A stretch of DNA of 64,000 bases from Nonomuraea guangzhouensis. GTDB taxonomy: Bacteria; Actinomycetota; Actinomycetes; Streptosporangiales; Streptosporangiaceae. The stretch is from NCBI RefSeq assembly GCF_019396345.1, contig NZ_JAHKRM010000002.1, forward strand, positions 186,001 to 250,000. Direction: 5' to 3'. Numbering within the stretch: the first letter of the stretch is position 1; every line of letters starts with the position of its first letter. The notes beneath the pieces were generated by a model that did no database searches, had not been told where the DNA came from, and worked only from the letters and a program-made list of their open reading frames with translations. The position numbers and the translations under genes were made by a program. Shown in pieces: positions 8,123 through 16,457 of the stretch.

Positions 8123-9327
8123 GGAACCTCATCGTGCTCGGCGGCGGCGAGGACCAGATTCCCGCCTACCGCGAGGGCCGCCGGCTCGGCTACCGGGTGA
8201 TCGGCGTGGACCAGCGACCGGACGCCCTCGGTGCCGCGGAGGCGGATCACTTCCTCTGCATGACCAGCCGGGATCCGGAGGGGATCGCCCAGGCTCTCGG
8301 CCCGATCGACGTGGCGGCCGTCATCTCGCCGGCCAGCGACGCGGCCCAGGAGGCGGTCGCCGAGCTGAGCCGCTTCTACCGCACCGCCCACCAGCCCGCC
8401 CCGGACGCGCTGCGCTGCTCGGTGGACAAGGGGTTCTTCCGTGACGTGGTCGGCCGGCTCGGCCTGCCCACCTACCGCCACGCCCAGCACGACAGCATCG
8501 ACGAGCTCACCGAGGCGGCGGCCCGGCTGGGCTATCCGCTGATCGTCAAGCCGGCCGACTCCTCGGGCAGCAAGGGCATCACCGTGCTCGACGGCCCCGC
8601 CGGGCTGGTGGGCGCCATCGAGCACGCCTGGAAGTACTCCTTCTCCCGGCAGGTGATCGTCGAAGAGCTGGTGGCCGGGCGGCACTGCGCCGTGGAGTCC
8701 TTCTTCGCCGACGGCGAACTGGCCTTCATGGCGGTCACCGACCGCGTCATCACCGGGCCGCCGGCGATGATCAGCCTGTCCCACATCGTCCCGGCCGACC
8801 TCGACGACGACGTCCACGCGCGGCTGAGCGACGCGGTCAGCGCGATCTGCGCGGCGGTCGGCCACCGGCAGGGGCCGGTGAACTTCGACTTCGTGCTCAC
8901 GCCCGGCGGCGACATCTGCTTCATCGAGATGGGCGCCAGGCTGGGCGGCAACGGCATGCCACTGATGGTCCAGCACGCGTTCGGGCTGAACACCGTCGAG
9001 GCGGCCATCCGGCTGGCCCTGGGCGAGCCGCTGCGCATCAGCGTCTCCCGCCGCAGGACGGCCGTGCTGCGGATCCTGGCCGCCGACGTCGACGGCGTGC
9101 TCACCGCGATCGAGGGCCTCGACGAGCTCCGGCGGATGCCCGAGGTCGTCGACGTCCAGGTGTTCAAGACCGTGGGCGAACACGTACGCGCCTACACGCA
9201 GGCAGGCAACAAGCTCGGCTACCTGGTCATGGTGGCCGACACGCGCGAGCAGCTGGAATCCGCGCTGGATGAAGCGCTGCGCACCCTCCGGTTCGTGATC
9301 GAGCCTGATACGAGAGGTTCAGAATGA
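8119..9327 (+). CDS. ATP-grasp domain ligase
   Basis: This is a 402-residue protein; the start at 8119 makes an ATGA overlap with the glycosyltransferase stop. An N-terminal Rossmann-like part (IVLGGGEDQIPAYREGRRLG) precedes an ATP-grasp fold with KPADSSGSKGI and the metal-binding EMGARLGGNGMP. It most resembles carbamoyl-phosphate-synthase/PylC-type ligases, which join a carboxylate to an amine or thiol through an acyl phosphate. In this operon it may attach an amino acid or other acid to a sugar or lipid intermediate (inference). Confidence 0.8.
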   Translation: MRNLIVLGGGEDQIPAYREGRRLGYRVIGVDQRPDALGAAEADHFLCMTSRDPEGIAQALGPIDVAAVISPASDAAQEAVAELSRFYRTAHQPAPDALRCSVDKGFFRDVVGRLGLPTYRHAQHDSIDELTEAAARLGYPLIVKPADSSGSKGITVLDGPAGLVGAIEHAWKYSFSRQVIVEELVAGRHCAVESFFADGELAFMAVTDRVITGPPAMISLSHIVPADLDDDVHARLSDAVSAICAAVGHRQGPVNFDFVLTPGGDICFIEMGARLGGNGMPLMVQHAFGLNTVEAAIRLALGEPLRISVSRRRTAVLRILAADVDGVLTAIEGLDELRRMPEVVDVQVFKTVGEHVRAYTQAGNKLGYLVMVADTREQLESALDEALRTLRFVIEPDTRGSE

Positions 9328-10016
9328 TCCCCCGCAAGCACGTCGGCTTCCTGATCTTCCTGGCGCTGGCGGTGATCGCCGCGGCGTTCGTCTGGTTCGG
9401 GCTGCCGCACGACCGCCAGGTGAAGTCGCTGTGGATCTTCCTGGTGAAGCTGCTGCCCTTCGTCTTCGCCACCGAGGCGATATCCCGGCTGGACGTGGAG
9501 TGGGCCAGGCGGCTCCGGCTGCCGGTGCTGGTGATCCCGGCGGCGTTCCTGCTGTACTTCCTCTACTTCGTGCCCAAGATCTTCTTCTTCGGCTCCGAGG
9601 TGGCCGGGACCCGTGAGGCGTACTACGACCTCTACTACCACGTCCTCACCCTGACCCCGTTGATCATCGTCTCCCTGGCCATGGCGTTCCGGCTGGGCGG
9701 CGGCTCGGCGGGGACGGTACGCAGGCTCGGCTACGGCATGCTGCTGCTGATGCTGTCGGGCCTGGAGGACCTGGCGTTCCTCACGGTCAACAACCACGTC
9801 GACCCCGCCTTCGTCACCATCCCCGAGGTCTGGGACTGGGCCACGCACATGAGCGTGTTCATCGGTCACGCGCCGAGCAAGTACGAGGCGTACGCCTTCA
9901 TCGCCGTGCACGTGGTGCTGGCGCTCGTCATCTTCCTCAGCCCGCAGCGCTGGTGGGAGTCGCTGGGCCGCAAGTTCACGCCGAAGGCGCTCCAGGCGCG
10001 CTCGGAGAGCGTGTAG
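9324..10016 (+). CDS. polytopic membrane protein of unknown function
   Basis: The protein has 230 residues, with the ATG overlapping the ATP-grasp stop by 4 nt. About six hydrophobic segments are visible (for example FLIFLALAVIAAAFVWF, LLPFVFA, LVIPAAFLLYFLYF, LIIVSLAMAF, YGMLLLMLSGL, AVHVVLALVIFL). Several acidic and aromatic residues lie between them. The family was not recognised. Its position inside a glycan operon suggests a role in membrane assembly, acyl transfer or polymerisation. Confidence 0.75.
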   Translation: MIPRKHVGFLIFLALAVIAAAFVWFGLPHDRQVKSLWIFLVKLLPFVFATEAISRLDVEWARRLRLPVLVIPAAFLLYFLYFVPKIFFFGSEVAGTREAYYDLYYHVLTLTPLIIVSLAMAFRLGGGSAGTVRRLGYGMLLLMLSGLEDLAFLTVNNHVDPAFVTIPEVWDWATHMSVFIGHAPSKYEAYAFIAVHVVLALVIFLSPQRWWESLGRKFTPKALQARSESV

Positions 10017-10018
10017 CG

Positions 10019-11296
10019 ATGATCATCCGCGAGGCGGGCTACGTCCCGCTCAGCATCGCGCGGCAGTACGGCAGCGCCGCGGGGCTGCGCCGTCGCCAGC
10101 TTCGCGGGGTCAACCGGATGCTGGAGCTGGCCCGTACGCGGGTGCCGTACTACCGCGACGACCCGCGCTACGCCCGCGGCCCCCTCCGCGACCTCGCGGA
10201 GCTGGCCGAGCTGCCGGTGCTGGACAAGCAGGTGCTGCGTGAGCAGCCGCTGGAGCGGCTGCTCGCCGACGGCGTCGACCAGGAGCGGTGCCATTCCTTC
10301 CGGACGAGCGGCAGCACCGGCCGCCGGGTGCGGATCCTGCACGACCGCGACAGCCACGACTACCACATGGCCGCCTGCGTGCGCCGGTTCCTGGCGACGG
10401 GCCGCTACCTGCCGACCGACCGGCTCAGCCACATCCGGCCGTTCGCGCCGCCGGCCAGGATGTTCGAGCGGTTCGGGCTGTTCCGGCGGCACGTGATCCT
10501 CTCCCACCGGCCGATGCGCGAGATCAAGGCGGACCTGCTGGCCAACCGGCCCAAGGTGCTGATCGGCTACCCCGTACACCTGCGGGCCCTGCTGCGCGAG
10601 CTCACTCCGGACGAGCTCGCGCGGCTGCGGCGGACGCTGCGCATCGTGCTGACCGAGTCGGAGCTGCTGCTGCCGGAGCACCGGGCGATGTTCGCCGAGC
10701 GGTTCGGCGCTCCGGTCTTCGACGAGTACTCGGCCTTCGAGGTGCTCAACGTCTCCTACGACTGCCGGTACGGCCGCGCGCACCTGGGCGAGGACCGCGT
10801 CTACTGCGAGATCGTCGACGCGGCGGGCGACCCGGTCCCGGACGGCGAGGCCGGGCAGGTGGTCGTCACCGCGTTCATGGAACGGGCCATGCCGCTGCTG
10901 CGCTACAGCCTGGGCGACATCGGCCTCATCGAGCCCGGCCGCTGCCGTTGCGGCCGCCGCTTCCGCACCCTGCGGCTCACCACGGGGCGCAGCAACGACT
11001 ACGTCACGCTCCCGTCGGGCGAGCGGCTCTACCCCGACGCCTTCCTCCACCTGGCCGCCACCCATCCGGGCATCAGCGAATGCTTCGTGCACCAGGACAC
11101 GGCGGGCCTGGTGCGGGTGCACGTCGTGCCCGACGCCGGCGAGGCGGGCCAGGTGCTGGCGACCGTGCGGGACAAGCTCTTCGGCCTGGCCGGCGGCGAG
11201 TTCCCGCTGGAGGTGGTGCCCGCCGAGTCCGTTCAGATCACCGCCGGCGGCAAGGGGAGATTCGTCACCTCCGACTACGGCACGCCGCCCGCATGA
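10019..11296 (+). CDS. CapK/PaaK-like adenylate-forming enzyme (second copy)
   Basis: This 425-residue protein starts at ATG 10019, 2 nt after the previous stop. It shares the fold and length of the enzyme at 5764: an N-terminal helical part with RVPYYRD, the ATP-binding TSGSTGRRVRI, FDEYSAFE in the middle, and a C-terminal LLRYSLGDIG and CRCG. The two copies differ in the substrate-facing middle region, suggesting different acids. A reductase or CoA-ligase outcome cannot be decided from sequence. Its stop overlaps the flippase start by 4 nt. Confidence 0.8.
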   Translation: MIIREAGYVPLSIARQYGSAAGLRRRQLRGVNRMLELARTRVPYYRDDPRYARGPLRDLAELAELPVLDKQVLREQPLERLLADGVDQERCHSFRTSGSTGRRVRILHDRDSHDYHMAACVRRFLATGRYLPTDRLSHIRPFAPPARMFERFGLFRRHVILSHRPMREIKADLLANRPKVLIGYPVHLRALLRELTPDELARLRRTLRIVLTESELLLPEHRAMFAERFGAPVFDEYSAFEVLNVSYDCRYGRAHLGEDRVYCEIVDAAGDPVPDGEAGQVVVTAFMERAMPLLRYSLGDIGLIEPGRCRCGRRFRTLRLTTGRSNDYVTLPSGERLYPDAFLHLAATHPGISECFVHQDTAGLVRVHVVPDAGEAGQVLATVRDKLFGLAGGEFPLEVVPAESVQITAGGKGRFVTSDYGTPPA

Positions 11297-12528
11297 GACT
11301 CGCGGCACCGAGGCAGCTCATGGTGCTGCTCGGCGGGCGGGCCGCCTTCCGGGGGACGCTGCTGCTGGCCAATGTCGTGCTGCTGGCGTTCTGGAGCTCC
11401 GGAGACTACGCCGGCTACGCCCAGGCGATGGGCGGCGCCGCGTTCCTCACGCCGCTGGCCTCGATCGGGATCGAGAAGTGCGCGCTGAAGCTGATCCCAC
11501 GGGCACGGCACACCGTCGGCCTGCTGGTCGGCGTCTTCGTGGCGCTGGCCGGGCTGCTGCTGGCGGTCGCGGTCGTGGTCCTGGCGGGCGTGCTGCTCTT
11601 CGGGCACAACGGCCCGTGGGTGCTGGCCGGGCTGGCCGGCCTGTACGCGATCAGCATCGGCGGCAACCAGGTGCTGGTCGGCCTGAGCCGGGCCATCGGC
11701 AAGCCGGGCCGGGACGTGGCCAACCATCTCACCCTGGCCACGGGACTGGCCTGCTGGACCGGCGCGGCGGCGACCGGCCACGCCTCCCCCGTGGTGTTCC
11801 TGGCCCTGTGCCTGACGAACGTGACCGTGCTCAACGTGGTGCTGCTGGCCGGGCTGCGGCCGGGCTTCGCCGGGCTGCGGCGCCGGGTCCTCGTACGCGT
11901 CGCGGTCGGGACGTCCCTGCTGATGGCGATCCCCGACGTGGTCGCGGGGGTGTCGATGAGCCTGCTGTTCGTGACCCTCTCGGTGGCCGGCGCGCAGGCG
12001 GAGAGCACCGGGCTCTACATGGCCTCCATCGCCTCGGGGACGCTGCTCAACGCGTTCGGCTACCTGCTGCGCGTCCTGCAGCCCGGCGTCTCCCAGGCGC
12101 TGAACCAGCGTGACCTGAGCGCGGCCTACGACCGGCTGTCCCGCTGGCTGCGCCTGCTGCTGCTCGCCGGCACCCCTTACGTGGCGGCCGTCTCCTGTGC
12201 GGCGCCGCTCCTGCTGCGCCCGCTCGGCGGTCTGGGCGTCGTCATCCTGTACGTGGCCTGCGTGCCGGTCATCTTCGCGGTGGGCAGCGTCAGCTACGTG
12301 ATGGAGAACGCCACTCCCCTGGCGCTGCGCGTCACCGCGGTGGGTGCGGTGGTGTCGCTGCTGGCGGTGGTGGCGCTGGCCGCCGTCGTCGTGCCCTGGG
12401 CCGGGGCGCTCGGCGCGGTGGGCGTGCTGGCCGCCGGCGCGCTCGTCCACGCGGCGGTCCTCCTGCGCTGGCTCCGGCCGCGGCGCACGCTCTCCCCTCA
12501 CCCTGTTCCGAAGGAGTCTCTGTCATGA
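11293..12528 (+). CDS. Wzx-like polysaccharide flippase (MOP superfamily)
   Basis: This 411-residue, very hydrophobic protein has about 12 predicted membrane segments and a start that makes an ATGA overlap with the second CapK-like gene. The N-terminal GRAAFRGTLLLANVVLLAFW and the spacing of helices resemble O-antigen/teichoic-acid flippases, which turn lipid-linked oligosaccharides across the membrane. Sequence conservation in this family is low, so the assignment relies on topology and operon context. No Wzy-type polymerase or Wzz chain-length regulator is visible nearby. Confidence 0.7.
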   Translation: MRLAAPRQLMVLLGGRAAFRGTLLLANVVLLAFWSSGDYAGYAQAMGGAAFLTPLASIGIEKCALKLIPRARHTVGLLVGVFVALAGLLLAVAVVVLAGVLLFGHNGPWVLAGLAGLYAISIGGNQVLVGLSRAIGKPGRDVANHLTLATGLACWTGAAATGHASPVVFLALCLTNVTVLNVVLLAGLRPGFAGLRRRVLVRVAVGTSLLMAIPDVVAGVSMSLLFVTLSVAGAQAESTGLYMASIASGTLLNAFGYLLRVLQPGVSQALNQRDLSAAYDRLSRWLRLLLLAGTPYVAAVSCAAPLLLRPLGGLGVVILYVACVPVIFAVGSVSYVMENATPLALRVTAVGAVVSLLAVVALAAVVVPWAGALGAVGVLAAGALVHAAVLLRWLRPRRTLSPHPVPKESLS

Positions 12529-13538
12529 CCCATACCTCGCTGGTCACCGGCGGCGCGGGCTTCATCGGCTCGCACGTGGCGGCCGACCTGCTCCGGGCCG
12601 GCCATCGCGTGGTGGTGCTCGACGACCTGTCCGGCGGCGACCCGGCCAACGTGCCGGACGGCGCCCTGTTCCACCAGGGCAGCGTCTGCGACCCCGAGGT
12701 GGTGGACGCGTTGTTCGCGGAGTGGAAGTTCGACTACGTCTTCCATCTGGCCGCGTACGCCGCCGAGGGACTGAGCCATTTCATCAAGCGTTACAACTAC
12801 ACCAACAACGTGATCGGCAGCGTCAACCTCATCAACGCGGCGGTCAACACCGGGACCGTCCGGTGCTTCGTCTTCACCTCCTCCATCGCCGTGTACGGCC
12901 ACGCCGAGCCGCCGATGACGGAAGACCTGGTGCCCGCGCCCGTGGACCCGTACGGCATCGCCAAGTACGCGGTCGAGCAGGAGTTGAAGGTCACGCACGA
13001 GATGTTCGGCCTGCCGTACGTCATCTTCCGCCCGCACAACGTGTACGGCGAGCGGCAGAATATCGGCGACCGCTACCGCAACGTCATCGGCATCTTCATG
13101 AACCAGATCCTGCGCGGCGAGGAGTGCACGATCTTCGGGGACGGCGAGCAGACCAGGGCCTTCAGCCACATCGACGACGTCGCGCTGCCGATCGCCCGGT
13201 CCATCGGCAACCCGCGCGCCTACGGGGAGACGTTCAACATCGGCGGCGACCGGCCGTACACGGTCAACGAACTGGCCGGCGCGGTGGCCGCGGCCATGGA
13301 CGCGCCGCTTCGCGTCCGGCATCTGCCCGCCCGTCACGAGGTGGTGCACGCCTACTCCTCCCATGACAAGGCCCGCGAACTGCTCGGCGTCGGCACCGGC
13401 TCGGTGTCGCTGGCCGACGGGCTGGCGCAGATGGCCGCCTGGGCGAAGAAGCACGGTCCGCAGGAGCCGTCGGTGTTCTCGGGGATCGAGGTGGCCCGCA
13501 ACATGCCACCGTCCTGGCAGGCACTCATCGTCCCCTGA
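12525..13538 (+). CDS. GalE-like NAD-dependent UDP-sugar epimerase
   Basis: The 337-residue extended-SDR protein carries GGAGFIGSH near residue 9, TSSIAVYG and the catalytic YGIAK. PHNVYGERQN and GDGEQTRAFSHIDD are typical of UDP-glucose/UDP-N-acetylglucosamine 4-epimerases. The ATG overlaps the flippase stop by 4 nt, closing the operon. It would supply an epimerised UDP-sugar to the glycan system; exact substrate specificity cannot be told from the sequence. Confidence 0.85.
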   Translation: MTHTSLVTGGAGFIGSHVAADLLRAGHRVVVLDDLSGGDPANVPDGALFHQGSVCDPEVVDALFAEWKFDYVFHLAAYAAEGLSHFIKRYNYTNNVIGSVNLINAAVNTGTVRCFVFTSSIAVYGHAEPPMTEDLVPAPVDPYGIAKYAVEQELKVTHEMFGLPYVIFRPHNVYGERQNIGDRYRNVIGIFMNQILRGEECTIFGDGEQTRAFSHIDDVALPIARSIGNPRAYGETFNIGGDRPYTVNELAGAVAAAMDAPLRVRHLPARHEVVHAYSSHDKARELLGVGTGSVSLADGLAQMAAWAKKHGPQEPSVFSGIEVARNMPPSWQALIVP

Positions 13539-13576
13539 CCGGTTCTACTGGCGGGACAGGGCCCGGGTGATGCCGG

Positions 13577-15115
13577 TCATTTGACGCCGATCGACATCTC
13601 CACCTCTGTGCCGGTGCACGCGGACGCTCCGGCGGGCGGGTTCAGGGCCGCCACCTTGCCGATCCAGTCGCGGCCCTTCCGGTAGCCGACCTTCACCGTG
13701 AAGCCCGCCTTCTCCACGGCCGCCTTGCCCTGGTCGAGCGGCCAGCCGCGGGCGTCGGGCACGCGGGTGCGGGCCGCGCTCATCACCAGGTCGACCGTGC
13801 TCGTGCCGGGCTGGACGGCTGTGCGCAGGACGCGGCCGGGGGTGCCGCCGGTGGAGCAGTCCGGGGTGAGCTTTCCGATCGTCAGACCGGCCTGCTGGAG
13901 CTTGGCCGTCGCGTCCTTCTCCCGCAGCCCGGTCACGACCGGCACCGTCGGACCGGCGGTCGGGCTGGTCGCCGTCAGGTTGGTCGCCGCCGTGCTGGTG
14001 GTGGCCGGGTTGGTCACCGCCGTGCTGGTCGTGGTGGCTGGGCCGGTCGTGGTCGGGGATGCGCTCGCCGAGGGGCGGGGGGAGACGACCGTGCTGGTCC
14101 GGGTGTCCGCGCTCACCGTCTTCGGGGCCCACGGCCGGACGGCCGCCGCGCCCGCGGCGGCGCCGACCAGCAGGGCCGCCGCCACGGTGAGTGCCAGGCG
14201 GCGCCTGGGCCGGGCACCGCCGGACGGCTCGGTGGACAGGGCGGTGGACGGCTCGGTGGGCCGGGCGGCGGGCGGGGCAAGGTCGGCGGCGGCCTGGAGA
14301 TCGACCGACCGGCCGCCGAGCAGCATCAGCAGGAGTTCCTGTGCCGTGGGCCGCGACGCCGGGTCCTTGGCCAGGCATCTGTCCACCAGATCGCGCAGCG
14401 GCGACTGGATCGGGGACAGGTCGGGGGTCTCGTTCAGCACGCGGTTGATCACCGCAGGGATCGAGTCCTGCCCGAACGGCGCCTTGCCCAGGGCCGCGAA
14501 CGCGATCGTCACCCCCCACGCGAAGACGTCCGACGGGGCGCCCGCGGGCGAGCCCGCGAGCTGCTCCGGCGAGATGTACGCGGGGGTGCCCATGATCTGG
14601 CTGGTCGCCGTGGCCGTGGTGTCCGCCTCACGGGCGATGCCGAAGTCGATGACGCGCGGCCCGTCGGGGCCGATCAGCACGTTGCCCGGCTTGAGGTCGC
14701 GGTGCACGATGCCGGCCTGATGGATGGCGGTCAGCGCGGTGGCCATCCCGATCGCGAGGCGTTCCAGCGTGCTCCCGCTGACGGGTCCGTCCTTCGCCAC
14801 TCTTTCGGCCAAGGAGGGGCCGTCGATGAACTCGCTGATCAAGTACGGCTGGCCGCCCAGCATTCCGGCGTCCACCACCTGGGCCGTACAGAATCGGGCC
14901 ACCTGTTTGGCCAGCGCCACCTCACGCATGAACATGCGCTGCGCGCGCTCGTCGTTCCACGAGCCGGCGTTCAGCACTTTGGCGGCGACGCGTTCCCCGG
15001 CCGGCCCTTCGGCGAGATACACCTCCCCCTGCCCGCCCCTGCCGATCCGGCCGATCACCTGATAGACGCCGAGCCGGCGTGGGTCACCCGAGCGCAAGGG
15101 CTCTACAGCGCGCAT
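13577..15115 (-). CDS. PASTA-domain serine/threonine protein kinase
   Basis: The 512-residue membrane kinase starts at ATG 15113-15115 behind GGGAGGAATTG. The kinase domain (about 16-275) has the glycine loop IGRGGQGEV, Lys46, HRDLKPGN at 138-145 and DFG at 157-159. A single membrane helix follows an arginine patch near residue 325, and a Thr/Ser-rich stalk comes next. Two C-terminal PASTA domains (about 390-512) contain VPVVTGL, VPDARGW and AALNPPAGA. Such kinases sense peptidoglycan or lipid II outside and phosphorylate cell-envelope proteins. The gene is convergent with the glycan operon. Confidence 0.9.
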   Translation of the reverse strand: MRAVEPLRSGDPRRLGVYQVIGRIGRGGQGEVYLAEGPAGERVAAKVLNAGSWNDERAQRMFMREVALAKQVARFCTAQVVDAGMLGGQPYLISEFIDGPSLAERVAKDGPVSGSTLERLAIGMATALTAIHQAGIVHRDLKPGNVLIGPDGPRVIDFGIAREADTTATATSQIMGTPAYISPEQLAGSPAGAPSDVFAWGVTIAFAALGKAPFGQDSIPAVINRVLNETPDLSPIQSPLRDLVDRCLAKDPASRPTAQELLLMLLGGRSVDLQAAADLAPPAARPTEPSTALSTEPSGGARPRRRLALTVAAALLVGAAAGAAAVRPWAPKTVSADTRTSTVVSPRPSASASPTTTGPATTTSTAVTNPATTSTAATNLTATSPTAGPTVPVVTGLREKDATAKLQQAGLTIGKLTPDCSTGGTPGRVLRTAVQPGTSTVDLVMSAARTRVPDARGWPLDQGKAAVEKAGFTVKVGYRKGRDWIGKVAALNPPAGASACTGTEVEMSIGVK

Positions 15116-15245
15116 CAATTCCTCCCCAGAAAGGTCACCTCCTATTCGATGTCGCCGTACGTCTGGATTTCGAAATACTTTGGTCGGCTCAGGGGCTGCC
15201 AAGGGTCGATGTGCCGGGGAGTTCGGCGTCCCTAGCGTCAGGATC

Positions 15246-16391
15246 ATGACACTGGCTGAGGCGCCGAGCACACGGCGCGTGCACGAGATCGACGCCGTAC
15301 GGGGGTTCGCGCTGGCGGGCATCCTGGTGGCGAACATCGGGTTCTTCGCCGATCCCGGCTACGCGGTCGGGACCGGCACGATGCCCATCACGGAGGGGCC
15401 GGTCGCGTACCTCGTCAGCACGCTGGTGCTGACGAAGTTCTACATCCTGTTCTCCTTCCTGTTCGGCTACTCCTTCACGCTCCAGACGCGCGACGGGGTG
15501 AACGTCAAGGCCAGGATGCTGCGGCGCTGCCTCGGCCTGTTCGTGATCGGGGTCCTGCACGGGTTCCTGCTGTGGATCGGCGACATCCTCACGCTGTACG
15601 CCACGCTCGGGCTGATCCTGCTGGCCATGCGTAACATCTCGCCCAGGAAGGCGGTGATCACCGGCTGCGCCATCATCGGCGTCATGTCGGTGATCTGGCT
15701 GCTGCTGGCCGGGCTGACCCTGCTCGGCCCGGCGGGCGGCGCGGCGGCGGCGACGGATCCGGCCGCGGCGGCACAGGCGGAGGCGCTGGTCACCGGAGGA
15801 CCGCTGGACTTCCTGACCTTCCAGGCGCGGACGTATCCGGCGATAGCCGGGATGGTGTGGATCGGGCAGGGGCCGATGGCGCTGGCGCTGTTCCTGTTCG
15901 GGCTGGCGGCGGGTAAGTCACGGCTGTTCGAGGAGCCGGAGCGCTGGGCCCGCTTCGTGCCGCGCGTCCAGTGGGTGGGCTTCGGCGTCGGCCTGCCAGC
16001 CGCGGCGTTCTTCACCTGGGCGACCACCTCCGGGGAAGACGCGCTGGAGCTGGCCGCGCTGGCCCTGAACAACGTGACCTCCGTGCTGCTGACCGCCGCC
16101 TACTTGGTCACCCTGCTCCAGGTCATCAAGCGCTTCCCCGCGGCCGGCCGCGCACTGGCCCCGGCCGGGCGGATGGCGGCGTCCAACTACCTCGGGCAGT
16201 CGGCGCTCTGCTGCCTGGTCTTCACCGGCTACGGGCTGGCCCTGGCGGGCGAGCTGTCGCCTCTGGCCGTCATGGGCGTGGCCGCGGTGATCTACGCGAT
16301 CCTGCTCGGGCTGAGCCGGTGGTGGCTCCGCGGTCACCGTTACGGCCCGATCGAGTATGGCCTTCGCCGCCTCACCGTGGGTCGGGGTTGA
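15246..16391 (+). CDS. DUF418-type integral membrane protein
   Basis: The 381-residue protein begins with VHEIDAVRGFALAGILVANI, the N-terminal signature of DUF418 membrane proteins, and has about ten hydrophobic segments. The ATG at 15246 is chosen because this signature begins 12 residues later. Family members are linked to transport or cell-surface modification but remain largely uncharacterised. It is divergent from the kinase gene; the 130 nt between them should contain both promoters. Confidence 0.85.
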   Translation: MTLAEAPSTRRVHEIDAVRGFALAGILVANIGFFADPGYAVGTGTMPITEGPVAYLVSTLVLTKFYILFSFLFGYSFTLQTRDGVNVKARMLRRCLGLFVIGVLHGFLLWIGDILTLYATLGLILLAMRNISPRKAVITGCAIIGVMSVIWLLLAGLTLLGPAGGAAAATDPAAAAQAEALVTGGPLDFLTFQARTYPAIAGMVWIGQGPMALALFLFGLAAGKSRLFEEPERWARFVPRVQWVGFGVGLPAAAFFTWATTSGEDALELAALALNNVTSVLLTAAYLVTLLQVIKRFPAAGRALAPAGRMAASNYLGQSALCCLVFTGYGLALAGELSPLAVMGVAAVIYAILLGLSRWWLRGHRYGPIEYGLRRLTVGRG

Positions 16392-16457
16392 CAGCGAACC
16401 GGGCCTGGTCTTCTCTGCAACTCTGCGAGGAAATGGGCGGACCCGAGGGGGCACGGC

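Noticed and set aside
10288..11292. Long upstream extension of the flippase frame
   Set aside because: It lies antiphase within the second CapK-like gene and has shadow composition.
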